Origin: Nansenia antarctica
Taxonomy: Eukaryota; Chordata; Actinopteri; Argentiniformes; Microstomatidae
Assembly (NCBI GenBank): GCA_963989245.1
Contig: OZ022352.1
Location: forward strand, 23,246,376-23,310,375
DNA: 64,000 nucleotides
Reading direction: 5' to 3'
The translations under genes and the position numbers were made by a program. The notes beneath the pieces are model-generated. The model was not told the DNA's origin. It ran no database searches and was given only the letters and a program-made list of their open reading frames with translations. Each line of letters begins with the position of its first letter. The first letter of the stretch is position 1. Below are positions 37,801 to 50,245 of this stretch, piece after piece.

Positions 37801-38510
37801 ATTAGTCACTCTGTGTGCCCAGTTCCATGTGGAACCCATCAGCAAACACTCCAAACACTCCAAACACACACATACACACAGTGTCTCCACTCTCAGACAG
37901 AACCGTTTCATAGCCTTGTCCCTCGCTGTTGCTACCGACATCTCTTTTTTATCTGTTCTCTGAAAAACAGTCTGACTGACTATCTAAGCGATTTCATGTT
38001 CACAGTGTGGGTATGAAAGAAAAAAAAAGAAAAAAAAAGGTGCAGGACTGCTCTGTAAATGGATCCATGTGTGAACTGAAGGTTTCTGATACCCAATAAC
38101 AGTGATGTTAGAGGTTAGCGATCTGAACTGCAACCAGCCCTGGCTGCACACTGGGGTGTATGGGCACGGAGTCATATGGGAATGATTTCTCTGTAAGGTT
38201 AGCACTTAAGACTTATTAATATCCCCCCATGTAAAAGATACACAATCCATTCTCTGCTCTGCGCCCTGTCGATTAGTTCTGTATGAGTGGGTCAGTCGAA
38301 TGACATGAAGAGTGGTTATATAATATCAGGTAGACCTCTGCAGCCTAGCTTACAGATTTGCCATGTTGGGGCTTAGAGTAAATGTTATACTTCTGCTGCA
38401 TTCAAGACAACTGGGAAGTTGTGTATTCCAAGTAGGAAATTTCTCAGACCTCTGACTCAACTCTGGAAAACATGAACACCCGAAGGAAAGTTCTATTTGT
38501 TTGGCTTCTT
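37801..38510. other. Non-coding sequence
   Basis: A/G-rich run at 38018-38040; nothing else recognised. Confidence 0.4.
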
Positions 38511-38916
38511 CCAGGCCCTGAACACAGCAAAGACCTAAGTTCTGGGCCCTGGACAGTCTGGACGGATTGTATGGCAGCTGCTGGACTGAAAAAATCAGGT
38601 GTAGTGCTGAGGCACAAACATGTACATTTCAAGCCTGCAAACTGTGACACTTTAAATAACGTGAAACAATACTATTGTGCAATATGACAACCCTAGTCGT
38701 CTATCTGTACAGTATAGTACAGTGGATAGTGTACATAGCCTTTATTTATGTAAACCAGCTCCTTCCCTTCTTGTGTTTTTTTTTTAAAAGTGTTTTTTTT
38801 TCCCCTTTCCTAACACCAGGGGAGCCACCCCTCCTAAATTTCGTTGTTTGGTACCTGTACTGTAGCAATGACAATAAAGTCCATTCATTCATTCATTCAT
38901 TCATTCTTGCAGAGCA
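38511..38916 (+). mobile_element. LINE 3' UTR copy (same family as 19.9-20.9 kb)
   Basis: Starts at CCAGGCCCTGAACACAGCAA, which encodes the last six residues of the RT ORF (ALNTAKT, stop at 38537-38539), and continues through the full 3' UTR to AATAAAGTCC and (ATTC)n ending about 38906. It aligns to the minus-strand copy over its entire length with few differences, so the two copies inserted relatively recently. Confidence 0.85.
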
Positions 38917-40420
38917 TCAAAAACACCTGTAGAGATGCTATACAGTACTCTTCTGCTTAAGTTTTTCAAGAAGAGAGAAAATGTAGAAAGTGGAAATATA
39001 TTTTTTACAATCGCCCATTGTGTTATTTGGGGGTATGTCTTCTCTTGTTCTCTCATCTATTGCAGCCACTCGCTGGCCTACTGCTTTTAACTGTGAAATT
39101 GTATTTATAAGATACAGTTGGCCATATTTTTTATGGATGTGACGTCAGTGATTTTCAGGTCAGAGAAGTTGGATGATACCCGATTATCTGACTTGTAATT
39201 CTGAGTTGGATGACGATTCTAATAGTTTTTTCCCTGTGGGAGCTCATGTTATCCCGAAGTGAGTTCCCAGATGTCTTGAATGAACCATAAACCATGGTTT
39301 GACATTTTGCTTTTTAATTGGTTTCAGTGTAAGTAGTCCTTATTTACTTAAGCTTTGGAAATGTATATTTGTTGAATGTGCCAACCATAGGTGAAGTATT
39401 GGGTTTTGATAAGGAGTGTTTGAAAAACGTTAGATTATAGCTTGGTGTATTTGAGAACATTCATACTATACCCCTGTAATACCAATAATTCAGAAAATGT
39501 AGTATGGTAAACTAAGACACTAGGTTCTACTAACTCAACAATTCTTTGCAGTTGTAACTTAGTGTTAATTAAATTACTTGTAATCAGATTATTCATTAAA
39601 AGATATGCTTTGTTATTAACAATACCTAACCAAATTTCCTTGCCAACCCTCCGTATTGTAACTGACAACCTATAAGGCCCACATCTGGTGTTATAACAAG
39701 GCTAGGTTAAGCTACCTTGCTAACCCACAATCAGGAACAAATTACGATTTGATTGCAAAACCGTGCATATACCTAATTAAATCCTAATTAAAGCATGAGA
39801 TGTATATGCAGCTATTAAGGCAGACACATAATCATTTTGACTTTACAACATGATGCCTCTATGATGATGGAATCTCATCCTGTTAATATTTGCTGTTTGT
39901 TTGATCCCTTCCATGTTTGGTGTTTGCAGACCTATTGATTCCATAAGACCTTGGATGTCGAATTCGTTTTTTTAAAAACCTGCTATTGTTACAATACAAG
40001 CTTGATTGAGTTTGCATTCACTTGAGGCTTGAGACCTGTCCTAGGTTGTTGTGGTGCCGGGCCTACCCACCCCTCACCCTCCTTATTTTTCAAGCATCCA
40101 TCGGAAAAATGTTTAGGCTACGTACCCAAGGGAGATTAAGCCAAAACACCTTAAAGTGTGAAAAGACAACCTACCGTAATAGTCCAACGGTTTATGGTTC
40201 ACTCCAGGGTGAGAATCAATACAAGTGAGAATACGATTAGGGGACAGTTTGTTTACAGAGTCCAGATCAATGTCTCAGTGTAGGGGGGGAGGTCCCTCTC
40301 GGAATCCAGTCAGCAGCTTTTGGGTCCACCTACGCTGGTGTTTACATTCCAGGGTTTAATTTAAAATGCTCTGATCTCAATTGAGATAGATTGGACCTTA
40401 TTGGAAACATCTGAACAGGC
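38917..40420. other. Non-coding sequence
   Basis: AT-rich, no recognised gene or repeat. Confidence 0.4.
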
Positions 40421-40600
40421 CAGGGCCGGCCTCTGGCATAAAGAGTCTATGCGGTTGTTTAGGGCCGCAGCCGCTAGAGGGGGCCACATTTTTGCTGTCG
40501 ATTTAGCGCTAGCTACCACCCGTCAATCAAAAACTCTGCTACCCCCATCGACGAAAACACCCGTCAATCCAAAACTCAGTTTTTGAGACAGATTCATAGA
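40421..40600. mobile_element. Possible hAT terminal fragment
   Basis: CCAGGGCCGGCCTCTGGCAT at 40421 resembles the terminal repeat of a teleost hAT group, followed by a GGGCCGC-rich subterminal region and the strings ACCCGTCAATC. Related ACCCGTCAAGCC strings occur at about 45232-45260. The other end is not found, so this is a tentative solo terminus. Confidence 0.35.
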
Positions 40601-40850
40601 ATGTACAAATGGAGCACTCATGTTAAGTATTTGGTTGACAATCCTTACACGCAATAACTGCCTGAAGACTGGTGACTTATTGACCCCTCAGACCCCTCAT
40701 GTCACAATATGAAGCCTTTCAGCTCCTAGCTGCAAGAGAGACTTTGCTAATCTGTTAACCACCAGTATCTCTGTTGTTTGTCTTTCGAGTGAATGATCGA
40801 GTCAGGAAGCTTGGGTCAACAACTTCAATACAGCTGAAAATCTGATTAAT
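40601..40850. other. Non-coding spacer
   Basis: Nothing recognised. Confidence 0.4.
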
Positions 40851-40854
40851 TCTC

Positions 40855-41320
40855 CCTTTGGGGAGGGCCAGGAAGATCATGGCTGACCCCGCACACCCAG
40901 GACACGGTCTCTTCGCCCCGCTCCCCTCAGGCAGGAGGGTGCGGTCCATAAATACTGTGAAGGTCCGACATACAAACAGCTTTTTCCCCACAGCCATCCG
41001 GCTCCTAAATGCCGCTGCCCCCCCCCCCCCCCCCCCCCTGACCTGACCCCTATCTATCTACCCTCCCTCCACCCCCACCCAGAGAGCTTTGCACTGTCTG
41101 GATATGAACACTTGAACACTTGAACACTTGATCTCTGCACTTTATATGTATATTAATTATGACTCTTGCACTTTGATGTTGGTTTGTTCTGTCTTGTCCT
41201 GTCTTGCACCTGTCCTTCTGTAAACCGTGCTCCATGGTACCAAACCAAATTCCTAACATGTTTACATGTCATGGCAATAAAAGTCTTCTGATTCTGATTC
41301 TGATTCTAATTCTGATTCAT
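40855..41320 (+). mobile_element. LINE 3' end (L2/CR1-type), (TGATTC)n tail
   Basis: Bases 40861-41046 encode a frame with RKIMADPAHPGHGLFAPLPS then GRRVRSI and NSFFPTAIRLLNAA, the conserved C-terminus of L2/CR1-type RTs, ending after a C homopolymer (about 41017-41038) that probably varies in length. The UTR includes GGCAATAAAAGTC and ends in (TGATTC)n at 41288-41320. Only the last ~60 codons are present. The tail repeat differs from the (ATTC)n of the other copies, so it is a third family. Confidence 0.8.
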
Positions 41321-41476
41321 TCGCTTTAAGCGGCAAACAGCACACAGTGTTATCTTCCATCAAAATATTGATCGGGTTTTGTTGAAGGTGCAGTAATGAT
41401 ATATCCAATAATCCATTTGGACACACTATAGCAACATGAATCATTGAGTAACATTGGTTGTTCTTACATGCAAGGG
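41321..41476. other. Short spacer
   Basis: Nothing recognised. Confidence 0.4.
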
Positions 41477-41622
41477 GCATCTGAGGTGTCATTTGATAGG
41501 TTGATAGGGCATCTGACATGTCATTTGATAGGTTGATAGGGCATCTGACATGTCATTTGATAGGTTGATAGGGCATCTGAGGTGTCATTTGATAGGTTGA
41601 TAGGGCATGTGAGGTGCAATTT
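41477..41622. repeat. 32-bp minisatellite, four and a half units
   Basis: The unit with TCATTTGATAGGTTGATAGG repeats at an exact 32-bp period from 41477. Units one and four read GCATCTGAGG and units two and three GCATCTGACA, an A-B-B-A order; a partial, more diverged unit follows. Confidence 0.95.
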
Positions 41623-43732
41623 GACTGCACCTATATTCACAAAGGGACTCAGCAAGTGTGTCCTAACCTGGGCTTACAGGGTGTCTCCAACTAACTCAAC
41701 TGGGGTCAGCGGGCCAAACCATTTACAGAGCACTCACGCAACATCAATCACCTCCACCTCTGCTTTCACTTTGCATTGCGGCTGGACGGCAGAGAGTTGT
41801 ATAGCCCAATGAAACACGCAGCGTGGACCACCATGCTAGACTAAATAATTATAATTGATAGAATTGAGATTTCAAAATCAATGTTTATGGCTGCACAGGC
41901 ATAGAAATAGAATCAGTTATTAACAATAATAGGATCCATTATATTTCTGCGATGTCAACGTATGTCGTATGTCAACTGCTTAGAGGATGCAGGCAAGAGG
42001 GCTAAAGCAGGAACAAGATTTACAGCGAGTTCATTAGCCCAAGCCCCCATCGGTGGTATGTTGTATCGTGTTTAGTGACTTGGGCAGCCGATGACCTTTG
42101 AACCATGCAAGTTGTGCAACCTTGCTGGTGTTCACAGAGCAGTGTTAGGTCGCTCTGTGTGTGATCTTTACTGAAGCGCCTGATGCCCTGTTGACCAGAG
42201 CCTGCACACGCAGGCTGTGACCTTGGGGCACAAAACATCCTACAGTCGAATAGAAGAGCATTAGCACTGAGCTTGTTTATGCAAATACGATAAGCTTTTT
42301 ATCATCATGTTTGCGTTAAGATTTTTTTCCACATAAATCCTTTTTCATTCCCTTCTGTCTTAACAGATTTCCCTTTTGTGTCTGGGCTGCTAAGTTGCCT
42401 ATTTCATTACAGCGGCCAGAAATGTCATGTCAAGAAGTCATATGGGATATGTCCGACCACAGTCTTTTTACATGATGTCGAATACAAGTGCTGCTTGCGT
42501 GACATGACAAAGAACATTAGCCCTTATCGGGCTGCTTGAAAGGGTCCATTCAGCCTGCCGGAGCCCCTCATTACTCTCTGTAAGCGCTGTAAGGAGTGAC
42601 GGACGACAAGAACGCCTCTCTTATTACACGCATCTGTTACACACAAAGGAGTTGCGTTGACATTATGAGGGCTAAAGAGAGAAGGTGTCCTCGCTGTTGG
42701 CCAGGTGCCTGATAAGCTACTCTGAGTGAATACTACACCAGGAGGATTTATGTAGGTATTATAATGGAGAGACTCAAGGTGAGCCATGGAGATTTTTAAA
42801 GATGTCAAGGGCGGTATGTTGGCACCCAGAAGTTGACTTGACATTAGCATTCTAATTAGAATGTGAAATTAGATTAATTACGTGTTATCATGGAGACTTT
42901 GGCACCCTACTGAGAGCATAGAAATAGAATGTCTGAGTACAACAATCATGCCCATTGAAATCAATATTCCTTGGTGGGTGAAAAGAATGTTCAGTCAAAT
43001 TAAGCTAAATTGCTATGGTGCCGCCTCTGAATAGCTTCTCTCTGTATTATACTCATCCAATGATGAAGCAATAATAATGCCCAAGAAGCTGTGATATACC
43101 ATCAATATTGTCATGGGTAAGGGGAGTTGTTAGTGACAGTATAATAATAATATAATCTCTTAATATACAATTAATATACTGTAAGTGTATTTTGCACATC
43201 GTTTTTTTAATACATCGGTTACACAACAAATCCCAAAACTGTGACAAGAAAACATAAAAACTTAAGTTCTGTATTTATTTTGTGATAGATTCTGCCTTGC
43301 ACAGTTCCAAAAACTAACGTTGTCAAGAGAACGTGATACACAAATCTATGGTGTGTAGGAATGTCATAACAGGTGATTTAATCATTCACAGGTGATCGAC
43401 CCGTATGTTGTATAACAACGATTACCATGGCAATGATGTAATACAATTCCATGTCGGACATCTTTTGGTGTACAAGCCAAATGACCATGTCCATTCTATT
43501 CATTCTACTTCTATGGCTTAGAGGATGTGTGTCATAATGACACGACTGTACTGTACCTGTCTGGATAATGGTCAGGCCCAGGCGTACTGATAAACAACGA
43601 GGACCAGATGGCCCTGTGTTTTAGTACTGTACTGTGAATCCTTTTACACAACAAATACAATTTTGTGTTTTGGAATCGTGACAGGAAATTGGCGTAGAGG
43701 GAAGGCCTAGCAAGCATTTTTTAATTATATTT
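41623..43732. other. Non-coding sequence
   Basis: No gene or repeat family recognised over 2.1 kb. The part at about 42510-42960 is unique-looking and free of simple repeats. Confidence 0.4.
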
Positions 43733-44640
43733 TTTAAATGTAACCTTTATTTAACCAGGAGGTTTCCCTGGAGATTAAAATCTCTTTTTCGAGCGAGACC
43801 TGGCCAAGATAGCACACCAGTACAAGTACAAGTTTACAAATCGGAGAATAAAACATAATAAAAACAGACAAGGAACAACAGATAAATATATGATCCATCT
43901 TAGGAATAGCAATTGCACTTTTCTTGTCACACAATTCTTAATCAGAGCTTTGAACTCTCCCAGGAAGACAAGATTATTAAACTGTAATGTGTTCTGGAGG
44001 TTATTCCATGACCAGGGGCGCAAAATAAGAGAAAGCTGCTCTGCCAAGTTCCAAGCGAATCCTGGGTACCTGAGTAGAGCAACCATCTAGTGGAGCGAAC
44101 ATCATAACAGATGTTGGTGAGTGACATCAGATTACATAGATATGAGGGGAGTTTGCCCAGTATGGCTTTGTAAATAAAGATGTACCAGTGTTGCTGTCTC
44201 CTTATAGGCTTAATGAAGGCCAGGAAACCAGATCATTAGGTACACAGTGATGTGTACGGGACAATGAGGTGGTTATGAAGTGAAGAGAACTATGATACAC
44301 AGAGTCTAGGCAGCGAAGTCTAGAGGAGGCAGCATGCATGTATATAATGTCCCCATAGTCTAGAACAGTTAAGAACATACCCTAAACAAGTGTTTTCCTA
44401 GCTGCTAAATAGAGGCAAAAAAAAAAAACTGTTTCTTTACTAGGTTCTTAATTATGCACTCTAAAAGAGAGCCTGTCATCCACCCAAATACCCAAATACT
44501 TTACAGGTACACTCCTTCAATTGAGTCCCCTCCTAAGGTGTGAATGTTAACTTCATCTTAAGACCTGGAAAAGATCATACATTTTGTTTTTTTACCATTG
44601 AGAACAAACTTTAGACCATATCATGAGCCATACATGACGA
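43733..44640 (-). mobile_element. LINE (Rex/L2-type) RT remains and 3' UTR
   Basis: On the minus strand decayed RT blocks occur in order: LKFVLNGKKTKCMIFSRS (about 44560-44620), YLGIWVDDRLSFR (about 44455-44500), LTVLDYGDIIYMHAASSRLR (about 44320-44380), then RIRLELGRAAFSYFAPWSWN (near 44000-44065) and the C-terminal FLGEFKALIK. There are several stops and frame changes. The UTR carries GAGACCTGGCCAAGATAG on the plus strand and ends at CCTTTATTTAACCAGG (43745). Same family as the short copy at 11.2-11.5 kb. Inactive. Confidence 0.75.
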
Positions 44641-45091
44641 TACTTAAAGGCCTATTAGTGCTGTATGCTTTGAATGATGTCAATTGAGCATACCATTGTA
44701 ATGGTGTACTACCGTGTCTACTACTATCCTCACCCTGTCATAAACGCCCTGGCATGGGATGAGAAGAGGAGCCCAGATGAAGTTAATCAGAGACAGTAAT
44801 GACTTGTGGGATCAAAGAGGACGCCACTTGTCTTTAAATGTTTAACAGAAAGCACGTAAAGAGGGGCAGCTCCTTTATGGAGAAACTGTATTCTCCCTGT
44901 GCGACCGCCGGCTTGGCTGGGCCGGGAGATTGGGGGCGACCTCGTCTCACACCTCTGGACTGTTAAAGGGCCGCCCCACCCCCCCGCAGGGTTGTAACTG
45001 CTGGGGGGCCGGCAGGTTAGACTGGGTGTGATGACAGACCTGCAGCTCCATAGACCTGATCTTCAACCTGTTCTACAGTGCCCTGCGGACT
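44641..45091. other. Non-coding spacer
   Basis: A GC-rich part at 44900-45020 with a C-run at 44979; no feature recognised. Confidence 0.4.
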
Positions 45092-45148
45092 CAAAACTCA
45101 AAACGGTTCTTCATCAGTTGTTATGCGTGAATATTACATCATTCATCG
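45092..45148. repeat. 57-bp dispersed direct repeat, copy A
   Basis: Identical at every base to 46847-46903 in the same orientation, with unrelated flanks. Contains CATCAGTTGTTATGCGTGAA. No repeat family recognised. Confidence 0.92.
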
Positions 45149-45269
45149 ACAGTGAAGCATTTTCTCTTCTTTTGGCTCGACACTTTTAAATTAGCTTTGT
45201 TACTAACGAATCAAAAACACCCATCAAAAAACACCCGTCAAGCCAACCCCTCTGTCAAGCCAATACTGT
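45149..45269. other. Short spacer
   Basis: Contains ACACCCGTCAAGCC strings related to the possible hAT terminus at 40.5 kb. Confidence 0.35.
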
Positions 45270-45356
45270 TACTTTTGTGTACCCTAAAATAGGGGGAATA
45301 TGCATCAAGTGTTGTAATTTCTGAATGGTAATTTCAATATGTGCCCAAATACCACC
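45270..45356 (+). mobile_element. Tc1-like 3' UTR fragment
   Basis: About 85 bp (AGGGGGAATATGC, GTAATTTCTGAATGGT, CCAAATACCAC) match the 3' non-coding part of the Tc1-like relic at 19570-19655. It lies directly against a LINE tail. Confidence 0.6.
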
Positions 45357-45357
45357 G

Positions 45358-45520
45358 TTACATTTACATTTAGATTTATGGCATTTAGCAGATATGCCTT
45401 TATCCAAAGTGACTTACAACAAATACATTTGTCTAAGCTAATCTATCCATCAGTCATCGCAAGAAAAGTAATCTCTGCTCGGTCCAGGGGCCATTGTCAT
45501 AATCATAATGCTAGAAGCTT
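45358..45520 (-). mobile_element. UnaL2-like LINE tail
   Basis: Minus-strand tail with TTACATTTACATTTAGATTT and the GCATTTAGCAGA motif, a degraded stem-loop retaining the loop GGATA, and about 100 bp of 3' UTR similar to the fragment at 584-706. No ORF part. Confidence 0.75.
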
Positions 45521-46846
45521 TTTTTTTTTTAACCACCAAATAAAAGCTGAGAAACTTTTGATTTAAAATCCAAACTTTTGGAGTATAGAGCCAAAAGAAG
45601 AAAAAATGCTTCACTGTCCCATTACTTACGCAGGGCTCTCCATCATCCCTCTCTTTCAGACCACTAAGCTCTCTCTATTTCTTTCTCGCTTTTTCTCTCA
45701 TCTGTCTTTGTCTCTGTCTCTCTTTCCCTCTCTCACTTCACTCTCTCTCTACTTACCTCTACTTACTTTACTCGGCACCCCTCGTTCTCTATCTTACTCT
45801 CTGCTTCAATTACCAGTCTCCAACAAACAGTACCTTACTAGCCCCTTGCTCCAGATCAACCATGGGAACCAGCCTGGTGTCTCTCATACACCATCCTGTC
45901 AAACTATTGCAGCTTTTAATTTCCTGAGAGATCAATATTGATCACTGCTCCGTGCTGCTAGTGACCAGGCACAGGAAATCAACTTCTCTTCCTGTCCTGT
46001 GCCTATTGTCAGAAGCAAATGTGTAAACGGGGCTCTTGGCACGCCGTGCCTGACCTTGCTTGAGGTGGGAGAGAAGTTAAATCCTGTCAATTCCTGCCAG
46101 CCTGCCTTACATCACAGTGGTAATACCGCTAGCTTTGAGGCAGCCTCTCTGCTTATCAACTTAAGTGGTTTTCAAATCCCCACCAGTGGTCTACGCCTCC
46201 AACACAAGCAGCCCAGACTCTGCTGAGCATCAATGTTGCAGAGATTTTCACAGTTGAAATCGAACTTTAAGACGCCAATTCTTTCTCCTCATAACATACT
46301 TTATATCCAAACAACAGATACTACTCTGTTCTCAAACCTGCTGCCCAATGATGTTTATGACATAACTATCAGATAGAGACAACTATTCAATGACATGGTA
46401 GTGCTGAGTTCACATTATACTACAGTATATCATGGACATTGGGACAACAAGAGGTAGAAAAGACATGGGCTTATTGAGCTCAAGGAGAGTCCCAATCCTT
46501 TCCCCACAGCTAAGCAGTGACATAGCTACATGTACTGTAGGCCTGGGTGGGCCTGGGCACACCCACTTGAAACCCAGGTCTACCCAATCACCTTGCTCTA
46601 TTTTTCACTAATTATATTGCAGTAATATGAAATGACTCAGTTCGTTGTGTCACTGACCTGTACCTCATTGACTGTGTTACCTAAAGCAATTAGAACATAT
46701 AGTGGGAGAGTTCTTGTAATCAATGTGGTTATATTATTAAGTTATAAATGTAACCGAGATGTTCTGAAGGAGATGAGGGATACCCCTCACTATGGACACA
46801 GTCTCCAAACCGGCACTCAGGACAATTAGAAAAGTCCTGACACAGG
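45521..46846. other. Non-coding sequence
   Basis: A pyrimidine-rich interrupted (CT)n region at 45640-45800; otherwise no recognised feature. Confidence 0.45.
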
Positions 46847-46903
46847 CAAAACTCAAAACGGTTCTTCATCAGTTGTTATGCGTGAATATTACATCATTCA
46901 TCG
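46847..46903. repeat. 57-bp dispersed direct repeat, copy B
   Basis: Exact copy of 45092-45148, 1.75 kb apart. Confidence 0.92.
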
Positions 46904-47107
46904 TTGTTGCCTGATGAATAAATGCACTCTACAATGGAACATCAAAGGACATGCTTTCCTCTAAAATTGAGGGGGTATGTTGCTTCAGCTCAGAGGAACT
47001 AAAGGTGATTGGTTGCTACTGTACATGTTATATAGAGCCTATCCACAATCCAAAATGGGTGCCACTGAATGAAAATCCAGTGCCCTTGAGCTGAGTATGT
47101 TGCAATA
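46904..47107. other. Short spacer
   Basis: Nothing recognised. Confidence 0.4.
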
Positions 47108-47322
47108 ATTTTAATAATTTTGCCATTTAGCAGACGCTTTTAATCCAAAGCGATTTACAATTCCGAATTACAGGGACATTCCCCCTGGAGTAACTGAGGG
47201 CTAAGTGCCTTACTCAAGGGCACACTAGTAGTGGTGTGGTTTCAGGCGGGATTTTTTTTTAACTCACAACCTTCCGATCACAAGTCCAACTCACTATCCA
47301 CTGACTAGACCACCACTACCCC
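47108..47322 (-). mobile_element. tRNA-derived SINE (second family) with LINE-like tail
   Basis: The minus-strand head reads GGGGTAGTGGTGGTCTAGTC with an A-box-like TGGTCTAGTCAG (about 47299-47310) and a weak B box GGTTGTGAGTT (about 47263-47273). The body has GCACTTAGCCCTCAG-type sequence (reverse of 47200-47214). The 3' end has the stem-loop at 47135-47152 (six base pairs, loop GGATTA) followed by GTCTGCTAAATGGC, nearly the same as the LINE tails in this window. Transcription by polymerase III and mobilisation by an L2-clade LINE are the expected life cycle. Confidence 0.72.
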
Positions 47323-50139
47323 ACAATGTTCTGCCACTGGCTCTGTGATTGAGCAATACGTATGTTGTGTTGGCTGTGCGTTCTGGACGGGTACAGTAGT
47401 CTGTCATCGCGCACAATTTCTATTTTCATGTTGGAGCATCCATTGGGTATGCTTCAGTTCTGGCCCACACAATTTTCCACAGGTCCACACATGAACTAAT
47501 CCCTGGCTATGCTACTGCAGCCAAGGAAAACAGCACATTTCTGTATGTGAAATGTCTTGTAGGCTATGGAGTCTTGAGCGGTAGCATAGCTGCTAGCCCA
47601 GCACATGTACTGACACTGTAGGACACATGCCATGGCTCCAGTTTCACTAGGCCGCTCTGTGCAACTGACCCAGGGACCCTGAGACCCAGAGCCTTCTGCA
47701 GGCTTCCTCTCCCCCCCTCAAACCAGGCCCCCAGGCCTCCCTGCCTCCATTCACTCACCACCACATCAATCTAGCCTGACCCAGACCCTGGTCTCTCTGT
47801 AATGATAGCTGTGGATCATCATCCATGTCTCCTCAGCGTGTGTGGATAAGAATGGGGCCTACTGGTGCGGTTAACTGGGAACTTGAAAGACAAACGCGCA
47901 CCTTTGTTAAAATGCCAGCTAGATGAATTCCCTCTTCGATCGACTGTTTTGAATAGAGCAGGGATGTGAGAGCAGATCATGTCTGAGATATTGCACAATA
48001 CACTGTGTTCAACGTGTAAATGGTTTTAGGGTCATCCCAAGGACCCCACCTGGCATCTATCAGTTGTGTTGTTGTCGTTCTACTTTTGTGTTTCACAAAC
48101 GATGACAACGACCAAAATTGATGTGGGGTAACAATGGAATGTGCGTGATGTCTGGATGTGACTATTGCCCTCTGGGTATAATCTGTAGTACAAATCTATG
48201 GTATAAACCAGGGATATTCAGTGGGCGAATCACAGGTCACAGGCCAACCTAGCAATTTAGACTTCTCAGTGAAAACCAAATAGATGCTGAGGTCACTCAG
48301 ATGTCACTCGACGAGGGCCTGCTTTAACTGGAGCTTGTTGACATTCAAACATCAGGTGACCTGTCAAGTTTTGGACTGAGCATATCAATGGAGAGCAATT
48401 CCCAAAGAAGATTGGCCTTTTTTTTCACTATTAAAACAAACGCGACACCTTCATCATTGCCTGATAATTGCCCTGACTTCATATGAACCGAACTTGTCTG
48501 CTCTTGCCCAATCAAAGAAGTGCCATTTCGCTCATTTGAAGGGAAAAAAGACGTGTGCTGTGTTCATGTATAAGTGAGAAAAGTGTTATTGAAAGACAAC
48601 TATGCATGTATATAGGCCTAATAATAAGCACTTAATTTAAGTTATTATATTAAGTCTAATTAAAGGTACTTTTATGTTTTACAAGTGTACACAGCCATTC
48701 AGCAGAATAGCACATGCATGTGAAAAATGTCTGGCCGCCCTGGAAATAAAATGTTTGACATCTGGCCCCCTTAAAAATATTGTGGAATAGCCCTGGTATA
48801 AACAAAGTCAACGCGAACAGAACATTTTCAGAAGCCTTTCCAGCTTACAGCTTCCGCCAAGATGTTCTAGTTAAATGGAAAAAGTCAGCTAAGATAAATA
48901 AATAAATATTTGTGGCTCATTTCTGCATAAACAGAGTTTCCGTGCCAAAATTCTGCAAACAAATTAAAACAAATCCAGACATAATTTGATACGCAAATAG
49001 AGATTCGACAGTTGGAATGCTAAAGTGTTGTTGATATACGCAGCAATGTTTTTATCCAGAACTTGGATAAACAATGTTTGTCAATGGTTTTGTTTTTATC
49101 CAAACATTCTGACAGTTATTTACAAATGCAAGAGAATTTATTCACACATTTTTTGCCATATTTACACACAATTGTGCATGGATTAAGATAATGGTTTTTA
49201 AATACCGATCAAGTGGTGTTTGCATGTGGATAATAGATAGATGGATCATGGTACATATTTGTGAGTTGTAGTATTTATTTACAATAATATTGGCAATAAT
49301 CTATCTCCATACTACAGGCTGTGGATAAAATATTTGCACAAAGAAATGCAAGGCGACGCAGAGTACTAGTGTACTAGTAAGCCTATACGCAAGTAACAAG
49401 ACAGGTGTACTGCGTCAGGACACCAGTCCCTCATGTAGGAATAGGCTGATTTAATTTGAATACATTCTATTTATTGATAATCTCTGTCCGGTGCTGAAAT
49501 TGCCGCATGTATGCAGTTGCCTATCGATAGCCTATCAGATTCTGTGGGGCTTATACAGTATGCTTTAATGGAGAACATTTTTTTCGTCTTCATTTTCTCA
49601 TATTTAGACTAACTTCTGTTTTCATGTAGCTAATGTTGCCGTGGTGCTGCCTGCAATTCAACTTGTTCAGTAATGTTTGGAAATTCAAAAGCTGTAGGAA
49701 GCTTAGAGTGGTGCATAAAACCAACTCCACACGACAGGTTTGCTCTCCTATAATAAGACATCTCATTTGCATCTACCTCATCACATGCTCTATACGCTCA
49801 GAACCTGTGGCTTAACTCTGATTAATATTTCATATTTTACATTTACTGAATATCCGCCGTTAAGTCATAATGAATACGGCCTTTAAATCCCACAATTATT
49901 TTTAAACATGGTCTTCCTTTCACACATACAATACTCATTTTCTCTATCTTCCCTCCGCCTACATAGCACTGTCCCATCATTATCATGGGAACAGGAACAT
50001 GGTGTTATGCCATAGTCACTCAATGTTATTTTTTCCCTCTGACAGTCACAGTCAAACTCACTGTTCCCAGACCAGCACACATTGTTCCAAATGAGCCCAT
50101 TCTACACAATCCATCACAATCCATCCGACCCCTCATGTC

Positions 50140-50144
<5 letters not shown>
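47323..50144. other. Non-coding sequence
   Basis: 2.8 kb without a recognised gene or repeat family. AT-rich, several short ORFs of no evident meaning. Confidence 0.4.
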
Positions 50145-50204
<60 letters not shown>

Positions 50205-50245
50205 GTGTGTGTGTGTGAGGGAGTGTGTGTGTGTGTGTGTGTCTG
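50145..50245. repeat. (GT)n microsatellite
   Basis: Interrupted (GT)n of about 48 units. Confidence 0.96.
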
